Below are positions 6,357 through 14,200 of a DNA stretch of 14,349 bases, one piece after another. The stretch lies in assembly GCA_028287665.1 (NCBI GenBank), contig JAQBPF010000480.1, forward strand, positions 1-14,349, in the 5' to 3' direction. Source of the DNA: Deinococcus sp. (GTDB lineage Bacteria > Deinococcota > Deinococci > Deinococcales > Deinococcaceae). How positions within the stretch are numbered: position 1 is the stretch's first letter; every line of letters starts with the position of its first letter. The translations under genes and the position numbers were made by a program. The notes beneath the pieces were generated by a model that searched no databases, was not told where the DNA came from, and worked only from the letters and a program-made list of their open reading frames with translations.

Positions 6357-7067
6357 CTACGCTCCGTCCCCGGTATCCAGCAGCAGTTTGGGCCGAAACT
6401 TGAGCCCATCGGCGGCCACCAGATGCGCCGGAATACCCGCGACCTGACTGATGGCCCGCTCGGGCGGAACACCGTGCAGGTGGCCGTACACGATCAGATC
6501 GGGCCGTGCGGCTGCAATCACGTCGGTCAGGGGGTTGGGTGGATAGGGCGGCGAGGCGGGCGGGTAGTGCAGCATCATCAGGAAGTGGTCGCCGGGCTGC
6601 CGCAGGGCTTGAGCGGCCTTCACGCTCAGGCCCAGGCGTTCGGCTTCCCGGGTCAGCAGGCGCTCGTCTTCGGCATTCAGGGCCTCATGTCCGGGTGTTG
6701 TCCAGCCGCGTGAACCGCAGACCACCACGTTGCCCAGGCGCACAGCGTCATTGACCACCGCCAGCATTCCGGGGGGCAACACGGCACGCAACCGGCTGGC
6801 GGTGGGCCACCAATAATCGTGGTTGCCGCGCAGCAATACCTTGGTTCCCGGCAGGCCCGCCACCACGCTCAGGTCGGTCATGGCATCGGGCAGGCGCATG
6901 GCCCAGGACAGGTCTCCGGGCAGCAGCACCACATCTTCCTCACGCACGATTTCGCGCCAGTGTGCCCAGATCGCGTCTGGATGACCTGCCCACTGCGGCC
7001 CAAACACCGTCATGGGCTTGGGGGTCACGGTGGCAAGATGCAGATCGGCGATGGCAAACACACGCAT
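6357..7067 (-). CDS. Calcineurin-like metallophosphoesterase
   Basis: The 236-residue cytosolic protein has all metal-binding motifs of the calcineurin-like phosphoesterase superfamily. They are D8-L-H10 (IADLHLA), GDLSW with D52, GNHD at 81-84, H167 in LHYPP, and G-H196-L-H198-G. Two divalent metals (Mn or Fe/Zn) would be bound between these residues. The GDLSWAM, GNHDYWW and YGHLHG variants match a conserved bacterial group of predicted phosphohydrolases of unknown substrate; nuclease or phosphodiesterase activity are both possible. The start was set at the ATG at 7067, giving [12 protein letters not shown], because GGAG (7075-7078, minus strand) is seven bases upstream. An in-frame ATG ten codons further upstream lacks a comparable site. 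The gene stands downstream of tRNA-Pro and ends next to a hairpin. Confidence 0.9.
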   Translation of the reverse strand: MRVFAIADLHLATVTPKPMTVFGPQWAGHPDAIWAHWREIVREEDVVLLPGDLSWAMRLPDAMTDLSVVAGLPGTKVLLRGNHDYWWPTASRLRAVLPPGMLAVVNDAVRLGNVVVCGSRGWTTPGHEALNAEDERLLTREAERLGLSVKAAQALRQPGDHFLMMLHYPPASPPYPPNPLTDVIAAARPDLIVYGHLHGVPPERAISQVAGIPAHLVAADGLKFRPKLLLDTGDGA

Positions 7068-7074
7068 AAACACA

Positions 7075-7078
7075 CTCC
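7075..7078 (-). promoter_or_regulatory. Ribosome binding site deciding the phosphoesterase start
   Basis: GGAG on the minus strand is seven bases from the ATG at 7067. It favours this start over the upstream in-frame ATG at 7097. Confidence 0.6.
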
Positions 7079-7144
7079 GGCAAGAAGATGGGGACAAACG
7101 GGCAAGAGAAACGGGCTACAGCATAGCCGAAGGAATCTGGCCAC

Positions 7145-7170
7145 AAAAAAACCTCCCGCGAAGGGGAGGC
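7145..7170 (-). terminator. Intrinsic terminator of tRNA-Pro
   Basis: On the minus strand CCTCCC (7169-7164) and GGGAGG (7157-7152) form a GC-rich stem with a six-base CTTCGC loop, followed at once by seven T residues (7151-7145). This is a textbook rho-independent terminator, starting nine bases after the tRNA 3' end. Confidence 0.9.
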
Positions 7171-7176
7171 TTCCAG

Positions 7177-7255
<79 letters not shown>

Positions 7256-7303
7256 ATTCCACGGCCCGCCGCGCCTGAGCCCAGACGCCTTGGTGCGTTC
7301 GGC

Positions 7304-7333
7304 AGTTTACGCGGGGCCAACTGGGGGTGTCAA
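7304..7333 (-). promoter_or_regulatory. Promoter of tRNA-Pro
   Basis: On the minus strand a perfect TTGACA (7333-7328) is separated by 18 bases from TAAACT (7309-7304). This is the best sigma-70-like promoter in the window, and it lies about 50 bases upstream of the mature tRNA 5' end. Confidence 0.85.
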
Positions 7334-7411
7334 GCAAGCTGGAAACGGAGTAAAGAGCTGATGGGGTGGCCATTCATGCACCGCACAGCCCGGTGGTCTG
7401 AGGGGCTGAAA

Positions 7412-7435
7412 GTCCAAGGCTGGCCGTTCCTGGAC
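7412..7435 (-). terminator. Possible hairpin terminator after recX
   Basis: GTCCAAGG (7412-7419) can pair with CCTGGAC (7429-7435) with one bulged A. It lies about 27 bases past the recX stop on the minus strand. No T-run follows, so this is only a candidate. The rest of 7336-7462 shows no gene. Confidence 0.35.
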
Positions 7436-7462
7436 CCGGCGACCCTCGACCCACAGACGCCA

Positions 7463-8056
7463 CTATTCATCGTCCTCCATAAACTCCGGCTCCACTGCGT
7501 CTTCGTCGTCGATCTGTTCGGCGCTGACCTCACGGATGGCATTCCAGATGACAGCCCCCGGAAAGCCGCGCCGCGCCAAAAATCCGTAGGCGCTGGAGCG
7601 GGGATCGCGCTTGCGGCTGAGGCTGGACCAGCGGCGGCTCAGCAGTTCGGTGGCCGATGCCTGCTCGTCATCGGGGTCACGGGCCTGCATGGTTTCGTCT
7701 ATCAGCGGGGCCGTCACGCCCCGGCGCTTGAGGGTCTGACGCACGCGGAAGCCGCCGATCCCGCGCCGCGCTCCCTCGGCCTGCGCCACCTGTGCGTCGT
7801 CCTGATAACCCAGCTCCTGCACACGCTCCAGCACTTCCTGTACCAGCGCTTCGTCGTCGCTGCGGCGCTCCAGCTTGGCCCGCAGTTCGGCGGCAGTCAG
7901 CGCCCGTGCACCCAGGGCGCGGAAGGCGTAGGCCAGCAGGTTGTCGCGGGCTTCTTCGGGGGTGGGCACGCGGGCAGGTTTGGCAGGCCGTTCACCGTCT
8001 CCATCAGAACTGTCTGGATTGCGGCTGACGCGGGGTTTTTTGGGCCGGAAGCTCAC
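7463..8056 (-). CDS. recX: Regulatory protein RecX
   Basis: The 197-residue product has the all-helical RecX fold, built from tandem three-helix repeats. RecX binds RecA filaments and inhibits RecA strand exchange and coprotease activity. Family features: [24 protein letters not shown] (split around 42-65), then [36 protein letters not shown], and the C-terminal [18 protein letters not shown]. The basic, low-complexity first 35 residues and the acidic tail ([15 protein letters not shown]) are extensions outside the core. Start is the GTG at 8056. TAGACT ends seven bases upstream and no Shine-Dalgarno is present, so this is a leaderless GTG start. It is not next to recA in this window, which is common outside Proteobacteria. 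Confidence 0.88.
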   Translation of the reverse strand: MSFRPKKPRVSRNPDSSDGDGERPAKPARVPTPEEARDNLLAYAFRALGARALTAAELRAKLERRSDDEALVQEVLERVQELGYQDDAQVAQAEGARRGIGGFRVRQTLKRRGVTAPLIDETMQARDPDDEQASATELLSRRWSSLSRKRDPRSSAYGFLARRGFPGAVIWNAIREVSAEQIDDEDAVEPEFMEDDE

Positions 8057-8063
8057 GCCGCAC

Positions 8064-8069
8064 AGTCTA
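8064..8069 (-). promoter_or_regulatory. -10 box of recX (leaderless GTG start)
   Basis: TAGACT on the minus strand ends seven bases before the GTG at 8056. No good -35 or Shine-Dalgarno is visible. I found no palindrome matching the Deinococcus radiation/desiccation response motif near it. Confidence 0.5.
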
Positions 8070-8177
8070 GCGCTTGACCCCGTCTGCCATACCGGATACA
8101 GTAGCGAAGTTGCCCATTTTGCCCCCTGAGTCTTGATCTGGGTGATCTGGATGACCCCGAATCAGGCCCATTGCGGC

Positions 8178-8207
8178 TTGACCGGGTGCGCCGAAGGCAA
8201 CCAACAT
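8178..8207 (+). promoter_or_regulatory. Possible promoter of rpsT
   Basis: TTGACC (8178-8183) is followed after 18 bases by CAACAT (8202-8207). The -35 is good and the -10 weak. Initiation near 8214 would give a leader of about 70 bases containing two inverted repeats. Confidence 0.4.
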
Positions 8208-8222
8208 TGCCCGGTGCATCGA

Positions 8223-8263
8223 GTTCCCCAGCGCGGGAACCGCCCCGACTGCACAGACTGTGC
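8223..8263 (+). promoter_or_regulatory. Two inverted repeats in the rpsT leader
   Basis: GTTCCC (8223-8228) pairs with GGGAAC (8235-8240) over a six-base loop. GCAC-AGACT-GTGC (8251-8263) forms a second short hairpin just upstream of the ribosome binding site. S20 represses its own translation in E. coli, so a leader structure bound by S20 is possible. No known leader family was recognised. Confidence 0.4.
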
Positions 8264-8273
8264 GCGGGAGAAC

Positions 8274-8279
8274 AAGGAG
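8274..8279 (+). promoter_or_regulatory. Ribosome binding site of rpsT
   Basis: AAGGAG lies seven bases before the ATG at 8287. It is one of the few strong Shine-Dalgarno sites in the window and fixes the start. Confidence 0.85.
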
Positions 8280-8286
8280 AACGAAC

Positions 8287-8568
8287 ATGGCCCTACGTCA
8301 TAAATCTGCCCAGAAACGCCACCGCCAGAGCCTCAAGCGCCGTCTGCTGAACCGCAGCCGCAAGAGCACCATCAAGACCTTTGTGAAGAAGGCCGTGGAA
8401 GCTGCCCAGCAGAACGTGGCTGACGCCGCCGCCGTGCAGAGCAAGGCCGAGAGCCTGATCGACAAGGCCGCCAAGGGCAGCACCCTGCACAAGAACACCG
8501 CCGCCCGCAAGAAGAGCCGCCTCGCCAAAGCCATCAACAAGGCCAAGGCCGCAGCCGAACAAGCGTAA
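8287..8568 (+). CDS. rpsT: 30S ribosomal protein S20 (bS20)
   Basis: The 93-residue, lysine/arginine/alanine-rich protein binds 16S rRNA early in 30S assembly. It opens with [19 protein letters not shown], followed by [16 protein letters not shown] (family form RNRxxKSxxRTxxKK). The [18 protein letters not shown] ending matches the usual HKNTAxRKKSRLxxxxN motif. Length is normal (about 85-95). The ATG at 8287 has a strong AAGGAG; the frame is open nine codons further upstream, but those residues are not S20-like. It is monocistronic, with a leader that can fold and a long hairpin terminator after it. Confidence 0.97.
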   Translation: MALRHKSAQKRHRQSLKRRLLNRSRKSTIKTFVKKAVEAAQQNVADAAAVQSKAESLIDKAAKGSTLHKNTAARKKSRLAKAINKAKAAAEQA

Positions 8569-8581
8569 GCGACACAAATTT

Positions 8582-8619
8582 AAGCAGGGCCGACGCACGT
8601 TGAAGCGTCGGCCCTGCTT
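8582..8619 (+). terminator. Terminator of rpsT
   Basis: AAGCAGGGCCGACGC (8582-8596) pairs perfectly over 15 bp with GCGTCGGCCCTGCTT (8605-8619) around an eight-base loop. It starts 14 bases after the rpsT stop. Only a short T/G-rich tract follows. Confidence 0.85.
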
Positions 8620-8660
8620 GTTGGTATGATCCGTGTTTTTCGTTATGACCTGTACTTTCC

Positions 8661-8680
8661 GGGCCAGAGGGATCTGGCCC
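8661..8680 (-). terminator. Hairpin terminator of the secreted hypothetical gene
   Basis: GGGCCAGA (8661-8668) and TCTGGCCC (8673-8680) form an 8-bp stem with a four-base loop. It lies 13 bases beyond the stop of the minus-strand gene and converges with the rpsT terminator. Confidence 0.65.
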
Positions 8681-8692
8681 AGTCAGCCTGTC

Positions 8693-9154
8693 TCAATCGG
8701 CCAGGTAGCGCAGAAACTCGCGCATGGCATTCACACAGGGACTGCCTTCGTACTCCGCGCTGCTGCCCGTAACGGTCCTGAGAATGCCGCTGTCGCTGAG
8801 ATAGAGCTGACTGATGCGGTACGTGACGCCGCCCTGCTCATAGGCATAGGACGCCAGAATGCTCCATTCTCCGGCGCGGTCCACGGGCTGGGTCACCACT
8901 TCACGCACCTTGCGGGCACTGAGCTTGGACTGCAATTTCAGGGCAAAGGCGCGGGCCTGATCCTGCGTCTTGAAAGTCGGGAACGCCTGCCCGTGCTTCT
9001 CTTCTCGCAGCAGGCACGCGCCCGCCTCGTCTACCCACTCGGTGGCGTTGCCTGCCACCGGCGTCCAGCCCGTCATGGGCACGATTAATGCCTGTGCGGG
9101 GCTCAGGCCCAGGGCGGCAGCGGTCAGCAGGGCAACAGGAGTACGGGCAAGCAT
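8693..9154 (-). CDS. Small exported protein of unknown function
   Basis: I do not recognise a family. The 153-residue product begins with a likely signal peptide: a short basic n-region (MLAR), hydrophobic VALLTAAALGL, and an AQA cleavage site at about 20-22. The mature part has two cysteines (C47 and C140) that could form one disulfide outside the cytoplasm. The middle (about 56-90) is charged with an FKTQDQARAFALKLQSKLSARKV-like helix (60-82, quoted in part), and the second half contains aromatic strand-like segments (WSILASYAYEQ, YRISQLYLSD). There is no lipobox or catalytic motif. The ATG at 9154 follows TAGCCT by nine bases, suggesting a leaderless or two-base leader. A purine run GAAGGGG lies too close to the ATG for a normal ribosome binding site. 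It appears to be transcribed alone. Confidence 0.75.
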   Translation of the reverse strand: MLARTPVALLTAAALGLSPAQALIVPMTGWTPVAGNATEWVDEAGACLLREEKHGQAFPTFKTQDQARAFALKLQSKLSARKVREVVTQPVDRAGEWSILASYAYEQGGVTYRISQLYLSDSGILRTVTGSSAEYEGSPCVNAMREFLRYLAD

Positions 9155-9163
9155 GGCCCCTTC

Positions 9164-9169
9164 AGGCTA
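9164..9169 (-). promoter_or_regulatory. -10 box of the secreted hypothetical gene
   Basis: TAGCCT on the minus strand ends nine bases before the ATG at 9154. It is identical to the -10 box of the reductase gene at 2289-2294. A -35 was not evident at the right spacing. Confidence 0.45.
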
Positions 9170-9222
9170 ACAGGTCGGTTATGACAAGCTTGGTCCGGTT
9201 CTCATCAAACGTGAGGGCGGTC

Positions 9223-9855
9223 TTAAGACGCCGACACTGCACTCAGCCGTGCTTGCAGGCCTGCCTTCACTGCGGCCCATTCCGTTTGCACGATACTGAA
9301 CATCACGCTATCGCGGGCAAAGCCGTCCGGGCGCACCTGATACTGACGCAGCGTGCCCTCTTCCACCGCGCCGAGCTTCCGCATGGCGGCCAGGCTCCGG
9401 GCATTGCGGGCATCCACCTTGAAATGCACCCGGTTGGCCCCCAGGACCTCGAAGGCGCGGCCCAGAAGAAGCAATTTAGACTCTGGATTCACCACGCCGC
9501 CGCGGGCGCCCGGCAGCAACATCGTGCCGATTTCCATCCAGCGGTCCGAGGTCTTGACCTCGCTGTAGCTGATGCGCCCCACCGCCTGCCCGCCCAGCAA
9601 TACAGCCCAGTTGATGCGGTTCGGCAGGGCATTCAGCCGAGAAATGTAGCTGGCCCAGGCCTCTACGGTGGCTTCTTCCGGCCCGCCCCGCGCCAGCATC
9701 GCCACCGTATCGGCATCGGCCCCGGCATTCAGCGCCTGCGCGTGGGCTTCGGTCAGGGCTTCCAGAGTAATAAACCGGCCCGGCAGGGTGGGAACCAGCA
9801 TCCAATCGGCAGCAGGGGCAGGGGCTACAGGCAGAAAAACGGGCGTATCGCTCAT
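9223..9855 (-). CDS. GNAT family N-acetyltransferase (RimJ/RimL-like)
   Basis: The 210-residue protein matches the Acetyltransf_3 group of GNAT enzymes, which transfer acetyl from acetyl-CoA to amino groups on proteins or small molecules. The opening LVPTLPGRFITLEALTEAHAQAL is split over residues 20-42. Other segments are the strand WAVLLGGQAVGRISYSEV, then MEIGTMLLPGARGGVVNPESKLLLL, which carries the pyrophosphate-binding turn. VHFKVDARNARSLAAMRKLGAVEEGTLR follows at about 133-160, with the typical N-xx-S-xx-A-xxKLG motif. It ends with a DSVMFSIVQTEW strand. The start is the ATG at 9855: TATCGT lies six bases upstream, and the 21 in-frame codons before it are not conserved-looking. Substrate unknown. 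A perfect 9-bp dyad spans the start. Confidence 0.87.
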   Translation of the reverse strand: MSDTPVFLPVAPAPAADWMLVPTLPGRFITLEALTEAHAQALNAGADADTVAMLARGGPEEATVEAWASYISRLNALPNRINWAVLLGGQAVGRISYSEVKTSDRWMEIGTMLLPGARGGVVNPESKLLLLGRAFEVLGANRVHFKVDARNARSLAAMRKLGAVEEGTLRQYQVRPDGFARDSVMFSIVQTEWAAVKAGLQARLSAVSAS

Positions 9856-9871
9856 GCAAGAACGATACGCC
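9842..9871. promoter_or_regulatory. -10 box and 9-bp inverted repeat spanning the acetyltransferase start
   Basis: TATCGT (9867-9862, minus strand) ends six bases before the ATG at 9855, giving a leaderless start. GGCGTATCG (9842-9850) and CGATACGCC (9863-9871) are perfect inverted repeats with a 12-base spacer, centred on the start codon and covering the -10 box. This may be an operator; only one arm would be in a leaderless mRNA. Confidence 0.5.
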
Positions 9872-9958
9872 GCAGTGGGTTGGGGGCGGGGTTCAGGGTC
9901 TAGGACGGAATCGCCCAAAGGCTGGGCCGCTCACCTGAATTTCCCCTCCCAGAAGGAG

Positions 9959-10555
<597 letters not shown>

Positions 10556-10598
10556 GCCTCTCCCCCATCAGCCCGCCGACTGAACTGACAGTGCCCGC

Positions 10599-10889
10599 TC
10601 AAAATCCGGGCAGGCCCAGCCCGCGTGTGGCGTCTTGTTGCAGGGCGTCGGCTTTGGCCGTGGCGTCCTGCATGGCCACCAGAATCAGGTCTTCGAGGGC
10701 TTCCACGTCGTCGGGGTCTACGGCTTCGGGCTTGATCTTCAGGGCGGTGATTTTGCCGTGCCCAGTCATGGTCACCGTCACAAGGCCGCTGGCCGTGCCT
10801 TCCACCGACTGCGCGGCGAGGTTGTCCTGAATTTTGGCGGCGGCGGCCTGCGCCTGCTGCATCTGCTTCATCAATTTCTTCATGTCCAT
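10599..10889 (-). CDS. YbaB/EbfC family nucleoid-associated protein
   Basis: The 96-residue protein opens with MDMKKLMKQMQQAQAAAAK, the amphipathic helix typical of YbaB/EbfC. GTASGLVTVTMTGHGKITALKIKPEAVDPDD follows (split around 31-61), with the GxVxVxxxGxxxxxxxxIxPxxxxxxD pattern of the family. Members form tweezer-like dimers that bind DNA; the Deinococcus homologue is a nucleoid protein linked to DNA protection. Two start codons, at 10889 and 10883, are possible. The first is preferred because TAGAAT ends nine bases before it. It is cotranscribed with recR, a pairing conserved in many bacteria and often with dnaX, which is not next to it here. Confidence 0.93.
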   Translation of the reverse strand: MDMKKLMKQMQQAQAAAAKIQDNLAAQSVEGTASGLVTVTMTGHGKITALKIKPEAVDPDDVEALEDLILVAMQDATAKADALQQDATRGLGLPGF

Positions 10890-10898
10890 AGCCCGTTC

Positions 10899-10904
10899 AT
10901 TCTA
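10899..10904 (-). promoter_or_regulatory. -10 box of the ybaB-recR operon
   Basis: TAGAAT on the minus strand ends nine bases before the ATG at 10889. There is no Shine-Dalgarno in between, so the leader is at most two or three bases. No clear -35. Confidence 0.5.
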
Positions 10905-10954
10905 CCGGGAAGGGGGAAGACAGAAGGTGCAGAGGGCAGCAACGCCGTCCGGGT

Positions 10955-11004
10955 TGATCATGGCGTGATCACGGTGCGGATGCATTACTGAGGGTGCATC
11001 CGCA
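10955..11004. promoter_or_regulatory. Cluster of dyads between divergent ybaB and the hemocyanin-like gene
   Basis: TGATCA occurs twice (10955-10960 and 10966-10971), 11 bases apart, so on one helical face. The second lies within the 10-bp palindrome CGTGATCACG (10964-10973). Directly after it TGCGGATGCA (10975-10984) and TGCATCCGCA (10995-11004) form a perfect 10-bp inverted repeat with a 10-base loop. The region is upstream of both genes, so regulator sites are as likely as a terminator. The rest of 10905-11152 shows no gene. Confidence 0.45.
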
Positions 11005-11152
11005 GAAGCGCCCGGCCGATAGACCTCCTGACTGGGGCCGGAAGAATGCTGTGAACGGATGCCTAGCGGTGTGGCCTCACCCGTTCCCGATCAAGCGTGC
11101 GCTGATCCACCGTTTCCCGGCCTTCTCACAACCTGGCCCGCGTCTGGTTCGC

Positions 11153-11208
11153 CCTGATCTCTGTTGCCTGATCTCTGTCGCCCGATCTGGGTTGCTCGAT
11201 CTGGGTTG
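11153..11208 (+). repeat. Four tandem copies of a 14-bp repeat in the leader of the hemocyanin-like gene
   Basis: Units start at 11153, 11167, 11181 and 11195. Units 1 and 2 share CCTGATCTCTGT; units 3 and 4 share CGATCTGGGTTG. All have the core GATCT at the same place. A degenerate fifth copy (CATCTGATCTGG) runs into the ribosome binding site. The array ends about 15 bases before GGAGG. Confidence 0.8.
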
Positions 11209-11222
11209 CCCTCATCTGATCT

Positions 11223-11227
11223 GGAGG
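11223..11227 (+). promoter_or_regulatory. Ribosome binding site of the hemocyanin-like/VWA gene
   Basis: GGAGG lies seven bases before the ATG at 11235. This perfect Shine-Dalgarno implies a leadered mRNA, unlike most genes in the window, and fixes the start. Confidence 0.8.
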
Positions 11228-11234
11228 TGTTCTG

Positions 11235-14200
11235 ATGTCCTTACGTCTGTGTGCCGTAAAGCCATTCTCTGCCCGCTTGACCTGCCTCGGCGTGGCCCTC
11301 CTTGCTGGCAGTTACGCCGCTGCCGACGCGGTGGAATCGGCCACTCTCGCGTCGTATCTGACCCAGCCGGTGCCGTCGCTGGGCGGCCTGCTGGAACCTC
11401 TTCCGGCGTGGGGCTGCGGCGGCCCGACTCCGCCCCTCAGCATCCTGTCTGTTCACTTCAATTGGCACTGCACCTTCGACGCCACCATCAATCCCAGCGT
11501 GGGCAGTTTTCCCAACGACGGCAACCGATTCTTCGGCTTCCACAGGCAGTTTCTGTATGCCTACAACCTGTACCGTCAGTCTCAGGGCCGCCCATTCCTG
11601 CAAACGTGGATGCCCTCGGCGGGCGCGAGTCTGCCGCTGGGCCACGCCACGCGCCCCGACCTGGCCGCCTGCACCAACTGCACGCCGCTGCCCGCCAATT
11701 TCCGGCTTCCGGCAGCGGGGGGCACCCTCAATCCGGCGACCACCACGCTCGAGGATTACGGCAGTTCGCTGGTACCTTGGCACAACGGCACGCATGTGGC
11801 GATGGCGCAGGCGGGCGGCAATCCGGGCAACAACTGCTTCGATTCCACCAGCCCGCTGCACTTCCGCGACATCATGTGCGTGACCACAGCGCCCCGCGAC
11901 CCGATGTTTTTCCGGTTCCATAACTTTGTGAACGACCTGCAAGACGCACTGCTGACCTTTCAGGACACCGACGTGATGATCGTGTTCGACAAGTCGGGCA
12001 GCATGACCCTGCCCAACGGTACCGGCAGCGACAACCGCCTGAACAGCGCCAAAAACGCCGCCCGCCTCTTTGCCGACCTCCTGCGTGACAGTTCCAACAA
12101 CCGCGTGGGCCTGATCAGTTTTTCCACGGCCGCTGCCCCCAGCCCCGAGATGCCGCTGACGATTGCCTCCAGCGCCCCTGCCGCCATGAATACCGCCCTC
12201 ACCAGCGTCAGCGCGGGCGGAGCCACCAGCATTGGCGGCGGCCTGCGCGGAGCCGTCACCGCCCTGAATGCCAGCAGCAACCCCAACAAGGCCATTTTAT
12301 TGCTCACAGACGGCGTGGAGAACACCGCCCCCATGATTGCCGACGTGCAGGGCCGCACCCCCAACCAACTGCGCGACACGCATCTGTGCGCGGTGGGCTT
12401 CGGCACGCCCGGCAGTCTGGACGGCCCCAAACTGCGCGATCTGGCCGAGCGGCAAGGCGGGGCGTACCGGGCCGACGCCGACCCCCTGACCCTCAACAAG
12501 TATTTCGTGGAGTGCTTTGCGGATATTTTTGACACCTTCGTGGGCAAAGACCCGGTCGGGCTGCTGAAGGCCGGGGCCAATGCCAGTGCGCCCACCGTGC
12601 ATGTGGCCAGCAGCGACAACGAAGTGGTTTTCGTGCTGTCCTGGGAACAGAATTTGCCCAAAGGAGCCTTGCGTCTGGCCGTGACCACGCCCACCGGTGC
12701 GCCGCTGAATCTGAACGACGCCAACGTGGAAAGCCGCTTCGGGGCCACCTATCACATCGTGCGCGTGAAATTGCCCTACGGCACGCAGCGCGACGGACGC
12801 TGGACAGCCCGCGCCGTGCGGCCTCTGCGCTCATTCCTCAACGGCTTTGCCCCCGGAGCCTTCAAAACCCCGGCCATTGGCGCGACCATCGCGGGGCAGC
12901 AACTGGCCCAACTGTGTGAGGGCGGAGCCTGCAACCGCGTGCTGTATTACGAGGATTTCCCGTTCAGTCTGATGCACGGTTCCAACGACGGCGCGTACTA
13001 TCAGGCGCTGCTGGCGGCCAAACTGGGGCGGCAACTGGGCACGGTAGACCGCGTCTCTGACCCTGAACGGTTTGCGGCGGCGCTTGAGCGGGGAAACTAC
13101 GACCTGATCGTGAGCAGTACCACCACCGCAGAAGGTCTCCAGCCTTACGACGACCTGCTGACCAGGCTGGCGTGCAGCGAAAAAGGCCCCAGGCTGATCG
13201 TGACCGACCTCCGCAAAGATGGGAATCAGGGCCTCCTGCGCTGCCTCGGCGCTCAGGCCACAGGTGAACGTGATTTTGAGGTGCTGAAGGGAGACGGACA
13301 GGTTTTTACGGGCAGCGTGGGCCTCGGCATGGCTGGGCACGCGGGCATGGCAGGCATGAATCACGGCAGCATCAGTGCGGCCTACAAACCCACGGGCGCG
13401 GCAGGAACCAGCCAACCGGCCCTGTCGCCGCGTGGCGGAGCAGCCATCATCGCGCGGGCAGTGTCTTCACCCAATGTGCCCACCACCGACCAGCGCTTTT
13501 TTATAGAGTCGCTGGCCAGCGGCAGCGCCCGCGTGCGCCCGCATACCTACCTCAGCCCCAATTACACGGGCGAGCGCCTGCATCCGGCCTTCCACATTCC
13601 AGAGATCTACATTCCGCTGGGCGGCTTCGACAAGGTGACGGCCAGAGTCACGGTCACCCGGCCCCTGGAAAGCCAGAGTGCGGTGTTGGCCCGCACCGGA
13701 ACGCAGGACATCACCAAGCGCGAAGGCGACACCCTGAACGTGCGCCAGACCGCCGATCTGCGGGCCAATCCCAGACAGAGCAGCGGGTTCATCAAAACGG
13801 AAACCCTGACCTTCCCGCTGAACGATGAGGGCAAAGACGGCGACACCAGCGCCGGTGACCGCTACTGGGAAGTGGCCCTGCCACCCGAAATCGCCAGATT
13901 TGACGGTGAATACAACGTCCACGCCTATTTCACCATCTGCCGGGGAACGCTGTGCTTTGAGCGCGAGGCCCAGCAAACCCTGATCGTGGACGCCAAGCCC
14001 GACCCACGCGCCAGTAAGGTGCAACTGGTGCAGACGCCCAATACGGTTCCCGGCGTGGCGACGGTGCTGTATACCCCGCTGAATCCGGACGGTCTGCCGC
14101 TCGGCCCAGATCGCCAGTCTCAGTTGCGTTTTGAAGGCAGCAAAGGCGTGAGCGTACAGAGCGTGACCAGCCTGAACGCGCAGGGCACCTACGCCATTAC

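Noticed and set aside
9179..9187. Deinococcus radiation/desiccation response motif (TTATGACA near 9179 and TTATGACC near 8643)
   Set aside because: Only half-sites are present; the matching inverted half of the 17-bp palindrome is missing in both places.
9220..9229. GTCTTAAGAC palindrome at the acetyltransferase stop codon as a terminator or operator
   Set aside because: A 10-bp palindrome with no loop cannot form a terminator hairpin, and it lies at the gene end; probably chance.
11153..11208. CRISPR array
   Set aside because: The units are contiguous 14-bp tandem repeats without spacers, and no cas genes are present.
11280..11300. Lipoprotein signal around C17 of the hemocyanin-like protein
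   Set aside because: The cysteine is within the hydrophobic core rather than at its end, and the preceding RLT is not a lipobox.
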